5,974 nt of DNA from Flavobacterium sp. (GTDB taxonomy: Bacteria; Bacteroidota; Bacteroidia; Flavobacteriales; Flavobacteriaceae). The notes below the pieces were generated by a model. The model ran no database searches. It saw nothing but the letters and a program-made list of their open reading frames with translations, and had not been told where the DNA came from. Made by a program: the position numbers and the translations under genes. The stretch lies in contig JASLHL010000034.1 of NCBI GenBank assembly GCA_030152225.1, forward strand, positions 1 to 5,974, read 5' to 3'. Shown here piece after piece: positions 1-5,974 of the stretch. The number at the start of each line of letters is the position of its first letter. Position 1 is the first letter of the stretch.

Positions 1-1379
1 TGTTCTGGGAAGCGCAAGGTTGTATGTACAATCCCCTTCCAGAGTAAAAACAAGGGCATGGGTTTTTGTTGATACTCTTTAACAATAAATGCACGCCCCA
101 TTTCTATCGATTGCGCCATCATCGGATACAATTCCGATTCAAAACGAAACAATTCATTCAGATAAAATCCGTTAATTCCGTATTTTTTATAGATTTCAGA
201 TCCCAAGCCCATGCGATAAGCTCCACAGATTTGCTCCGCTTCGTTATCCCATAAAAACATATGGTGGTAGTATTTATCGTACTGGTCAAGATCCAATTCG
301 TTATTCGTTCCCTCACCGACTTCTCTAAAAGTAACCTCTCTTAGTCGGCCAAGTTCCAATAATATTGTCGGGATCAAGTCTGCTTTACACAAGAAAACCT
401 CATAATTCTTACTTTGAAGTAATCGAAAGTCTTTTTCGCGTAAAACCTCTATTTCCTGTTTAATTCGATCAAGGGGTTGTGGAGGGACAATGTCCTTTAC
501 CATCTTTGGAAATTTAAAATTAAAAGACGGGACTTTTATCCATTTACGGGAGTCCTCATCTTTATAAGCATTCGACAACAAATACGTTTTAAAACGCAAA
601 AAGTTTCCATAATCGCTTAAATCATAATGTTCATTTTGCTCTTCAACAGATATTGGACGTCCGATTCGTATTTTTATTACACGATCTTTTTGTGTCAACA
701 ATTCTGAAGGTAATTTTGCTGTACGCAAGGTTGGATTTATCTGGGATAAAAAGTAAAATAACTTACTATTTTTCGCATGAAAATAAATAGGTACAACTGG
801 TACATTGGCCTTTTTGATCAATTTAATGGCTCCTTCTTCCCAAGGTTTATCCACCACTAATCGATCATCTTTATAAGTAGAAACCTCACCGGCAGGGAAT
901 ATCCCCAAGGGTTTACCATCACTTAAATGCCTCAGCGTTTCTTTCAACCCCAATACACTTGATTTAATATCTTTGTTGTTTTCAAATGGATTTACAGGCA
1001 TAATATAGGGCTTTAAAGGCTCTATTCGGTGCAATATAAAATTAGCAATGATCTTAAAATTAGGATCATGCTCCAACATCAATTTCAACAATAAAATACC
1101 ATCTATTCCTCCTAATGGATGGTTAGATATCGTAATATAAGGTCCTTTTTTAGGTAGGCGTTTTAGTTCTTCTGGATCAATTTGGAATTCAATTTGAAAC
1201 TCCTCTAAAATTGAATTTAAAAATTCTAAATCTTCTAGATGTTTATTTCTATCGTAAATCTTATTCAAGGTAGTAACCTTAAGCGTCTTCATCAGCAACC
1301 ACCCCGTAAAAGTACCAAAGATACCATACTTGTCAACGTTAATCGCTTTCGCTACTTCCTTAGCTGTTACTAACCCCAT
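1..1379 (-). CDS. Fused lysophospholipid acyltransferase / GNAT N-acyltransferase (OlsF/GlsF-like), 3' end outside window
   Basis: The open reading frame begins at ATG 1379-1377 and stays open to base 1, giving 459 residues without the C-terminus or stop. Residues about 80-205 look like a PlsC-type O-acyltransferase: acyl-acceptor motif SNHPLGGID with His87 and Asp93, then FPAGEVS at 161-167 in place of the usual FPEG block. Residues about 325-459 resemble the OlsB/hemolysin-type GNAT fold that N-acylates amino acids. Recognisable stretches are LGRLREVTFREVGEG near 343-357, YYHHMFLWD near 370-378 and KPMPLFLLWKGI near 439-450. From family knowledge, this domain order matches the bifunctional OlsF/GlsF enzymes, which make ornithine or glycine lipids by N-acylation followed by O-acylation at the inner membrane. 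The substrate amino acid cannot be read from the sequence. The gene is divergent from xth and has its own candidate -7 box. It could instead be a single-function acyltransferase with a regulatory GNAT domain. Confidence 0.88.
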   Translation of the reverse strand, partial: MGLVTAKEVAKAINVDKYGIFGTFTGWLLMKTLKVTTLNKIYDRNKHLEDLEFLNSILEEFQIEFQIDPEELKRLPKKGPYITISNHPLGGIDGILLLKLMLEHDPNFKIIANFILHRIEPLKPYIMPVNPFENNKDIKSSVLGLKETLRHLSDGKPLGIFPAGEVSTYKDDRLVVDKPWEEGAIKLIKKANVPVVPIYFHAKNSKLFYFLSQINPTLRTAKLPSELLTQKDRVIKIRIGRPISVEEQNEHYDLSDYGNFLRFKTYLLSNAYKDEDSRKWIKVPSFNFKFPKMVKDIVPPQPLDRIKQEIEVLREKDFRLLQSKNYEVFLCKADLIPTILLELGRLREVTFREVGEGTNNELDLDQYDKYYHHMFLWDNEAEQICGAYRMGLGSEIYKKYGINGFYLNELFRFESELYPMMAQSIEMGRAFIVKEYQQKPMPLFLLWKGIVHTTLRFPE

Positions 1380-1401
1380 CAATTTCAAAATTTAAGTAAG
1401 A

Positions 1402-1409
1402 CAAATATA
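1402..1409 (-). promoter_or_regulatory. Candidate -7 promoter box for the fused acyltransferase gene
   Basis: On the minus strand this reads TATATTTG, an exact match to the Bacteroidota -7 consensus TAnnTTTG. It ends 22 bases before the ATG at 1379, which predicts a short leader of roughly 15-20 bases. No TTG is visible at the expected -33 spacing; the nearest, at 1444-1442, is too far upstream. Motif matching is the only support. Confidence 0.5.
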
Positions 1410-1715
1410 CTAAAATCTTTAGGTATTCTATTTTATTTTATCAACCTTACCTAGATATCACTAGTCTTATTGAGGATAAAAATCTAAATAACTGATTAAA
1501 AAAAAGATACCTCATTTTAATTTTCTTTTCGCCTCGGATAAAAAAAGAACACTTCTCCCCGATAGTACGCCAATTTTACTGTTTATTGTCTAACTTATAC
1601 GCCAAGCGAGACAGCTACTTACTATCGCTTTATTTCCTGTACATCAGAATGCTAATTAAAGATTAAAAAACGCATCAATACCGCCCTTTTACATATGAGT
1701 AATACTTATTTTTTC

Positions 1716-1723
1716 TATTTTTG
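1716..1723 (+). promoter_or_regulatory. Candidate -7 promoter box for xth
   Basis: The octamer TATTTTTG fits the Bacteroidota -7 consensus TAnnTTTG. A start of transcription about 5-8 bases downstream would leave a leader of roughly 17-20 bases before the ATG at 1748. The box covers the alternative TTG start at 1721-1723, so that codon could not lie on a transcript made from this promoter. A -33 TTG at the usual spacing is not evident. Confidence 0.5.
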
Positions 1724-1747
1724 GTCTTCATACAAAAAACAAGCCTA

Positions 1748-2515
1748 ATGAAAAAAATCATATCCTATAATGTGAATGGAATTCGCGCAGCGATAAAAAA
1801 AGGACTACTCGATTGGATGCAAGAAGAAAATGCAGATATCATTTGCATACAAGAAACAAAAGCAAAAGAGAATCAAATTCCTACAGATGAAATTACGCTA
1901 GCGGGATATCCTTACCAGTACTATTTTTCAGCAGAAAAAGCAGGATATAGTGGAGTAGCTATTTTTTGTAAGGAAAAACCCAACCATATTACTTATGGAA
2001 CAGGTATTGATTATATGGATTTTGAAGGTAGAAATCTACGTGTTGACTTTGATACTTTTTCAGTTATGTCTTTATATCTTCCTTCAGCTTCGAACATTGA
2101 CCGATTGGATTTTAAGTACCAATATATGGATGACTTTTTCAACTATATCCAAGCGTTGAAACAAGAGATTCCCAATTTAATTATCTGCGGAGACTACAAC
2201 ATCTGTCACAAAGCGATTGACATTCACGATCCTGTACGCAACGCTAAAGTATCTGGATTTTTACCCGAAGAAAGAGCTTGGGTGGATAAATTTGTAGCCC
2301 ATGGCTTTATCGATAGCTTCCGTTTATTCCATACAGAACCACATCAGTATAGTTGGTGGACCTATCGCGCCAACGCAAGAAACAACAACAAAGGCTGGAG
2401 AATCGATTATCATATGGTGGCAGAATCGATGCAAGATCGTATTTTAAATGCCTCAATTTTACAAGAAGTAAAACATTCCGATCACTGTCCAGTTGTCGTT
2501 GAAATTAAAGCCTAA
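1748..2515 (+). CDS. xth: Exodeoxyribonuclease III / AP endonuclease
   Basis: This 255-residue protein belongs to the exonuclease III branch of the endonuclease/exonuclease/phosphatase superfamily, Mg-dependent enzymes that cut the backbone 5' to abasic sites and degrade 3' ends in base-excision repair. Most signature residues are visible by comparison with E. coli XthA: Asn8 in SYNVNGIR, Glu36 in IQETK, Tyr110 in SLYLPS, Asp149 and Asn151 in GDYNICH, Asp220 in RIDYH, and Asp245-His246 in SDHCPV. The length is normal for the family. I chose ATG 1748 because family members start directly with an MKIISYNVNG-like sequence. A TTG at 1721 would add nine unconserved residues and falls inside the candidate -7 box. 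The leader is A-rich without a Shine-Dalgarno sequence. The stop lies 27 bases before the OmpA-family gene with no hairpin between them, so co-transcription is likely. Confidence 0.97.
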   Translation: MKKIISYNVNGIRAAIKKGLLDWMQEENADIICIQETKAKENQIPTDEITLAGYPYQYYFSAEKAGYSGVAIFCKEKPNHITYGTGIDYMDFEGRNLRVDFDTFSVMSLYLPSASNIDRLDFKYQYMDDFFNYIQALKQEIPNLIICGDYNICHKAIDIHDPVRNAKVSGFLPEERAWVDKFVAHGFIDSFRLFHTEPHQYSWWTYRANARNNNKGWRIDYHMVAESMQDRILNASILQEVKHSDHCPVVVEIKA

Positions 2516-2542
2516 ACCCAAACCAAAAACACACGATATTAC

Positions 2543-3445
2543 ATGATAAAAAAATGCGCTATTGGCTTACTTGCATTGACACTCCTCTCCTCTTGTGTAA
2601 CAAGAAGATTATACAATGAGTTGGATGCTAATTTTCAAAGTATTCTTGATGAAAATGAACAATTGGCGAATGATTTAGCGACTTTAAATAGTTCGATGAG
2701 TGATTTAGAACTTGCTAAAAAGCAATTGGCTCAACAGTTGAAAGACTTGCAACAAGAAAGACAAAACCTAAATGCTGAAATTGCAACAGCACAACAACGA
2801 CTCAAAGAGCTACAAAACTCTTACACGAATCTTGAAAAACACAGCGAAGAATCCCTCCAAGCGGAAGCCGCTCGATTGGCCCAATCTCAAGCAGAACTAG
2901 ATCTAAAATCTCAGCGTGTTCAAGAATTAGAAGGAATTTTAGCAGCGAATGACAAACAGATGAAAGCCCTGAGAGACAATCTGTCTCAAGCCTTAAACGC
3001 TTTTGAAGGTAGAGGATTAACCATTGAGCAAAAAAATGGAAAAGTATATGTTTCTATGGAAAATAAATTGTTGTTCAAATCCGGTAGTTGGGCTGTCAAT
3101 GATGAAGGACGTGAAGCAGTAGTCGAATTGGCCAAAGTACTCGCAATTAATCCAGACATCTCTGTACTCATTGAAGGACACACGGACAATGATAAGGTAT
3201 TGGGTAATTTAGGCGATGGCGTTCAAAACAATTGGGATTTATCTACCAAACGCGCCTTGGCGATTGTTTCTATCTTGTCTGAAAACACGGCTATTGACAA
3301 AAAGAACCTCACTGCTGCTGGGCGAAGTGAATACGCGCCTTTAATGAGCAATACCTCCACCGAAGGAAAAGCCAAAAACAGACGTATTGAGGTCATTCTT
3401 ACTCCTAACCTAGATAAGATCAATGAAATGCTAAATCAATTATAG
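2543..3445 (+). CDS. OmpA-family peptidoglycan-binding lipoprotein with long coiled coil
   Basis: The 300-residue product starts with a short basic, hydrophobic signal peptide ending in LLSSC, so Cys18 is the predicted lipidated residue after signal peptidase II cleavage. Residues about 22-150 are Gln-, Glu-, Leu-, Lys- and Ala-rich with no prolines, which indicates a long coiled coil. Residues about 165-290 form an OmpA C-terminal domain: LLFKSGS near 176, GHTDND near 212-217, NNWDLSTKRA at 229-238 and KNRRIEVIL near 278-286. Asp215 and Arg237 line up with the residues that hold diaminopimelate of peptidoglycan in OmpA/Pal proteins. There is no membrane beta-barrel, so the protein most likely tethers the outer membrane to the wall through its lipid anchor. 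It may share a transcript with xth and is followed by a strong terminator. It resembles Pal in architecture but has no TolB/TolA neighbours, so I do not name it pal. Confidence 0.93.
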   Translation: MIKKCAIGLLALTLLSSCVTRRLYNELDANFQSILDENEQLANDLATLNSSMSDLELAKKQLAQQLKDLQQERQNLNAEIATAQQRLKELQNSYTNLEKHSEESLQAEAARLAQSQAELDLKSQRVQELEGILAANDKQMKALRDNLSQALNAFEGRGLTIEQKNGKVYVSMENKLLFKSGSWAVNDEGREAVVELAKVLAINPDISVLIEGHTDNDKVLGNLGDGVQNNWDLSTKRALAIVSILSENTAIDKKNLTAAGRSEYAPLMSNTSTEGKAKNRRIEVILTPNLDKINEMLNQL

Positions 3446-3459
3446 AAATTATATTATTC

Positions 3460-3507
3460 ATATAAAAAAAGTGCTATAATCTAGTAATTATAGCACTTTT
3501 TTTATAT
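3460..3507 (+). terminator. Intrinsic terminator after the OmpA-family gene
   Basis: The arms at 3460-3480 and 3487-3507 are perfectly complementary over 21 bp around a 6-base loop (CTAGTA). The core is GTGCTATAAT against ATTATAGCAC, flanked by A7 on the left and T7 on the right. The hairpin starts 14 bases after the stop codon at 3445. The A and T tracts are symmetrical, so it could also stop transcription coming from the other side, although the next gene is on the same strand. Confidence 0.92.
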
Positions 3508-3568
3508 ATAATTCTATTTTCACAACTGTTTTCTCAGCACATTAACACAAAAACCGATTTTTATTTCT

Positions 3569-3576
3569 TATCTTGC
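3569..3576 (+). promoter_or_regulatory. Weak candidate -7 promoter box for the channel gene
   Basis: TATCTTGC resembles TAnnTTTG only partly, since one T of the TTTG block is missing. Its distance to the ATG at 3605 (28 bases) is similar to that of the other candidate promoters here. A promoter must lie close by, because a strong terminator sits upstream at 3460-3507, but this exact site is a guess. Confidence 0.25.
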
Positions 3577-3604
3577 ATTTTCAAAAACTAAAAAACAAAA
3601 CACA

Positions 3605-4945
3605 ATGTTTCTTTCAACCCTTAATCAACAGAACATCCAAACAATTATGGACTTTAGTGAACTAAACGTCATCTACAAATGGTTCTTTGATTACCTTCGT
3701 TTTTTACATTTGAATACACACGAAACTCACATTGTAACGACCATCGCTTTATTACTTGCGTTTTCACTCGTTATGTTTACGTTGGATTATCTTTTAAAAA
3801 ACATATTTATTGTCATCGCTCGAAAATATGCCAGTTTGAGTAAAACCAAACTCGATGACCTGATCATTAACAATAAGGTGTTGCACAACATTACACACTT
3901 TATTCCCGTTGCCTTAGCCCGTATTTTATTTCCCATCTTTTTTATGGGTTTCCCTGGAGTGATTAAAGCGGTATTAACCATTACAAATCTCTTATTTGTT
4001 ATTGTTATTACGTTACTCTGTCGTTCGATTATTCGCACCATTAGAGATTATGCCAAAACCAAACCTCGTTTAGCTGATAAACCCATTGACAGCTATAGCC
4101 AAGTAGCGAGTATCTTTCTCTACTTCTTTGCAGGTGTAATTATCTTTTCGACGATTACAGGCCAAGACCCCGTCAAATTTCTTGTATCCTTAGGAGCTGC
4201 CTCTGCGATCTTGATGCTTGTTTTCAAAGACACTATTATGGGATTTGTCGCTAGTATACAAGTATCAACCAACGACATGGTTCGCGTAGGAGATTGGATT
4301 GAAATGACCAAATTTGGCGCAGATGGAACGGTATTAGAAATTAACTTAAGCACCGTTAAGGTGCAGAACTTTGACAAAACCATCACTACGATTCCCACCT
4401 ATTTACTCATCAGTGATTCCTTTAAGAACTACCGGGGCATGCAAGTTTCTGGTGGACGAAGAATTAAACGAAGCATCAACATTAAAATGTCCTCTATTCG
4501 CTTTTTAGAACCAGCAGAAATTAATGAGTTAAAGAAAATTCAGCTTTTAAAGCCGTATATCGAAGAGCGACAAAAAGAAATTGACGAATACAACCTCAAT
4601 ACCAATGCCGATCAATCCATGCCAATCAACGGACGTCGAATGACCAACATTGGTTTATTTCGCGCCTATGTATTACGTTATACACAACAAAATCCTAACA
4701 TACACAAGGAATACCACTTAATGGTCCGTCATTTGCAACCCACAGAACACGGTTTACCCATAGAACTGTATATGTTTACCAATAGTACTGTTTGGGCTTT
4801 TTACGAAACCGTTATGGCGGATATATTTGATCACGTCTTGGCCGCTATCGACTACTTCCATTTGGAAGTGTTTGAACTTCCCTCTTCTGATGATGTAAGA
4901 CAGTTCATTGCCAATAGTCAAGATCCAATTAAACATTCAAATTAA
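3605..4945 (+). CDS. ybdG: MscS-family mechanosensitive ion channel, YbdG/MscM type
   Basis: This 446-residue membrane protein is predicted to release solutes when membrane tension rises after osmotic downshock. Hydrophobic segments lie near residues 43-61, 99-117, 119-139, 166-184 and a pore-lining helix at 190-220 (LGAASAILMLVFKD and following), a five-helix plan like E. coli YbdG. The MscS beta domain follows at about 221-280, with GDWIEM, FGADGTV and TTIPTY. The C-terminal part carries blocks I remember as YbdG-specific: SDSFKNY, SGGRRIKRSI, SSIRFL, LLKPY, GRRMTNIG-FRAY, LMVRHL, GLPIELY-FTN and DIFDH. E. coli YbdG is about 415 residues, so the excess is mainly N-terminal. ATG 3605 was chosen because of the A-rich leader before it; Met15 at 3647 is a possible alternative. 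The gene appears monocistronic, with terminators on both sides. The family call is firm and the conductance type is inferred. Confidence 0.94.
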   Translation: MFLSTLNQQNIQTIMDFSELNVIYKWFFDYLRFLHLNTHETHIVTTIALLLAFSLVMFTLDYLLKNIFIVIARKYASLSKTKLDDLIINNKVLHNITHFIPVALARILFPIFFMGFPGVIKAVLTITNLLFVIVITLLCRSIIRTIRDYAKTKPRLADKPIDSYSQVASIFLYFFAGVIIFSTITGQDPVKFLVSLGAASAILMLVFKDTIMGFVASIQVSTNDMVRVGDWIEMTKFGADGTVLEINLSTVKVQNFDKTITTIPTYLLISDSFKNYRGMQVSGGRRIKRSINIKMSSIRFLEPAEINELKKIQLLKPYIEERQKEIDEYNLNTNADQSMPINGRRMTNIGLFRAYVLRYTQQNPNIHKEYHLMVRHLQPTEHGLPIELYMFTNSTVWAFYETVMADIFDHVLAAIDYFHLEVFELPSSDDVRQFIANSQDPIKHSN

Positions 4946-4959
4946 CTATACATCAAAAC

Positions 4960-4992
4960 AAAAAAGGTTCGGAAGTATTCCGAACCTTTTTT
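4960..4992. terminator. Bidirectional intrinsic terminator between ybdG and xseB
   Basis: The arms GGTTCGGAA (4966-4974) and TTCCGAACC (4978-4986) pair perfectly around a 3-base loop. They are extended by A6 at 4960-4965 and T6 at 4987-4992, giving 15 bp in all. The convergent genes end on either side: ybdG stops at 4945, and the xseB stop codon occupies 4993-4991, so two of its bases belong to the hairpin stem. The hairpin has a U tract in both orientations and probably serves both genes. Confidence 0.93.
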
Positions 4993-5185
4993 ATTGCTCT
5001 AGTTTGTGTATAATCTTCTCTATTTTTTCTTCTGTTGCCGTCAATTTTTTCTTGCAAAAAACAATCAACTGAGAAGCGCGTTCTACTTTTTCCGCTAATT
5101 CATCTACAGTAACTTCGTCGTTTTTTAAAGCAGTGAGAATTTGATCTAATTCATCTGCTGCTCGTTCATAAGTAAGTTTTTCCAT
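4991..5185 (-). CDS. xseB: Exodeoxyribonuclease VII small subunit
   Basis: A 64-residue, highly charged helical protein starting MEKLTYERAADELDQIL. It matches the small-subunit pattern, in which a conserved start (TYE-A--ELD-I) is followed by a two-helix hairpin: V-VDEL-EKVERA near residues 26-37 and CKKKL at 44-48. Several copies of XseB wrap the coiled-coil arm of XseA to form exonuclease VII, a metal-independent enzyme that degrades single-stranded DNA from both ends. The length is typical. The ATG at 5185 lies inside the end of xseA, in another frame, with a 40-base overlap; this suggests translational coupling and controlled subunit ratio. The stop codon merges with the terminator stem. 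Confidence 0.95.
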   Translation of the reverse strand: MEKLTYERAADELDQILTALKNDEVTVDELAEKVERASQLIVFCKKKLTATEEKIEKIIHKLEQ

Positions 5186-5974
5186 TGTTCTATTTCTTCA
5201 ATATGGTCTATTGTTATGCTATAGGTCTTTTTGTACAAGATCACTTCTAATGTATCCCCTTTTATTAAGCGAGTAGTTGCACGCAATACTTTTCCTTGAT
5301 GGCGAACTACGGCAAATCCTTTTTTCAAAAGGTGTTCCAGATTGTAAAGGGCTAAAATTTCTTCGGTTTGCACCAGCGTAACTTTTGATTGGGTTAGTTT
5401 ATACCGCAAACGAGCGATAATCATCTCTTGAATACTGGCTATTTTATGTTGTTCCAACCCTAAGCCTTGTTTCGCCCAAAGCGTTAAGCGCGTAGAGCGA
5501 TCCTTGAGTTCATTTTTACACTTCTTCAGCTGTGTATTCACTTCGGTTTCTAATGCTAATTCAACAAAGCGCAACTCGCTAGTAGCACGTTGAATGCGCT
5601 GTTTAATCACATAAGCCAATTCGGTTGATTGTGCTTCAAGATAAGATTGACCTCCAGCAATTCTAAATTTGCTGATACGACCTACGTTTTCTTCGACTTG
5701 GGCTAATTTAGTTTTATGTTGCTCCACGATGCGTGCTGTATTCTCCCTCAATGCTTCTGCTCCTTGAGTAATTTGCGTATCAAATGCAACAGCCAAAGCC
5801 AAAATAAAAGAGGCCACTGCGCTTGGTGTCTTAAAATAAGTATGTGCAACATAATCGGCGACGGTACGATCAGTTTCATGTCCAATTCCCGTAAAAACAG
5901 CCAAGGGCATTTGCGCTATCTTCTCTGCTACCTGAATGGCGTTGAAAATGTCCAAATCAAATTTAGATCCTCCC
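5146..5974 (-). CDS. xseA: Exodeoxyribonuclease VII large subunit, 5' end outside window
   Basis: The frame is open from base 5974 to the TAG at 5148-5146 and gives the last 275 or so residues; the N-terminal OB-fold and the start lie beyond the right edge. The TTG at 5955-5953 is internal, because the conserved GGS-K-DL-FN block precedes and spans it. The catalytic region is visible as TGIGHETDRT, whose His (5880-5878) and Asp (5871-5869) correspond to residues shown to be essential in E. coli XseA. TPSAVASF follows. A long charged helical stretch comes next and would form the coiled-coil arm that binds XseB. The C-terminus has the family's LLKKGFAVVRHQGKVL segment and a short tail. The protein acts with XseB in single-strand DNA degradation during repair. 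The operon promoter is outside the window. Confidence 0.96.
   Translation of the reverse strand, partial: GGSKFDLDIFNAIQVAEKIAQMPLAVFTGIGHETDRTVADYVAHTYFKTPSAVASFILALAVAFDTQITQGAEALRENTARIVEQHKTKLAQVEENVGRISKFRIAGGQSYLEAQSTELAYVIKQRIQRATSELRFVELALETEVNTQLKKCKNELKDRSTRLTLWAKQGLGLEQHKIASIQEMIIARLRYKLTQSKVTLVQTEEILALYNLEHLLKKGFAVVRHQGKVLRATTRLIKGDTLEVILYKKTYSITIDHIEEIEQWKNLLMNEQQMN

Larger units (their letters stand above)
1380..1747. other. Divergent intergenic region without a recognisable gene
   Basis: These 368 bases separate the minus-strand acyltransferase from xth on the plus strand. Apart from the two candidate -7 boxes near the ends, I see no gene, no tRNA-like fold and no strong hairpin. 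It is AT-rich with several poly-A runs. It contains a 9-base direct repeat, GGATAAAAA, at 1474-1482 and 1536-1544. It also contains an 8-base inverted repeat, CGATAGTA (1560-1567) against TACTATCG (1620-1627). Both are within chance expectation for this length and composition. Regulatory sites for both flanking genes would be expected here, but none can be named. Confidence 0.6.

Noticed and set aside
66..254. A 62-residue plus-strand open frame
   Set aside because: It lies entirely antisense to the well-conserved GNAT domain of the acyltransferase and has no recognisable protein features.
1560..1627. 8-base inverted repeat (CGATAGTA / TACTATCG) enclosing 52 bases, suggestive of a structured RNA
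   Set aside because: About half of such intergenic stretches would contain an 8-base match by chance, and the interior forms only a weak 5-bp stem.
1721..1747. N-terminal extension of xth from a TTG start
   Set aside because: The nine extra residues are not part of the family's conserved start, and the TTG is inside the probable -7 box.
1695..1748. A 17-codon upstream frame (starting MSNTYFF) whose TAA overlaps the xth ATG as TAATG
   Set aside because: The arrangement looks like a coupled leader peptide, but the candidate -7 box at 1716-1723 lies inside it, so its start would not be on the transcript. Its composition is just that of AT-rich DNA. It would be revived if the transcript started upstream of 1695.
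2986..3423. Two minus-strand frames (67 and 66 residues)
   Set aside because: Both are shadows antisense to the conserved OmpA domain, with no independent start signals or recognisable products.
3787..4398. Minus-strand frames of 84 and 92 residues within the channel gene
   Set aside because: They are antisense to the transmembrane and beta domains, whose conservation fully explains the sequence.
5953..5955. TTG as the start of xseA
   Set aside because: The conserved GGS-K-D block reads straight through this codon from base 5974, so the true start is outside the window.

Overview
The window looks like ordinary core-genome sequence from a member of the Flavobacteriaceae (Bacteroidota). The evidence is an AT-rich composition, A-rich leaders without Shine-Dalgarno sequences, Bacteroidota-type -7 promoter motifs (TAnnTTTG), and protein relatives typical of Flavobacterium/Myroides-like bacteria. 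The genus is an impression from memory, not something I could test. I found no mobile element, CRISPR array, tRNA or rRNA gene, phage gene or other sign of recent transfer.

Layout, left to right. Positions 1-1379 on the minus strand hold most of a large fused acyltransferase. It has an N-terminal PlsC-like O-acyltransferase domain and a C-terminal GNAT/OlsB-like N-acyltransferase domain, and it runs off the left edge before its stop codon. A 368-base divergent intergenic region follows, with a candidate -7 box close to each flanking gene. On the plus strand come xth (exodeoxyribonuclease III / AP endonuclease, start corrected to 1748) and, 27 bases later, an OmpA-family lipoprotein with a long coiled coil. 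That pair ends at a perfect 21-bp hairpin terminator. Next is a separate plus-strand gene for a YbdG/MscM-type mechanosensitive channel. It converges on the minus-strand exonuclease VII genes, with one bidirectional hairpin terminator between them. xseB (small subunit) and xseA (large subunit, start outside the right edge) overlap by 40 bases.

Two functions recur. One is DNA repair or nucleotide processing (xth, xseA, xseB). The other is the cell envelope (acyl-lipid synthesis, a peptidoglycan-binding lipoprotein, osmotic safety valve). I see no evidence that the six genes form one system; the promoters and terminators divide them into four transcription units. No previously undescribed system is evident. 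The points most worth a second look are the fused lipid acyltransferase, the insertion in the OmpA peptidoglycan-binding loop, and the compact ends of the xseAB operon.
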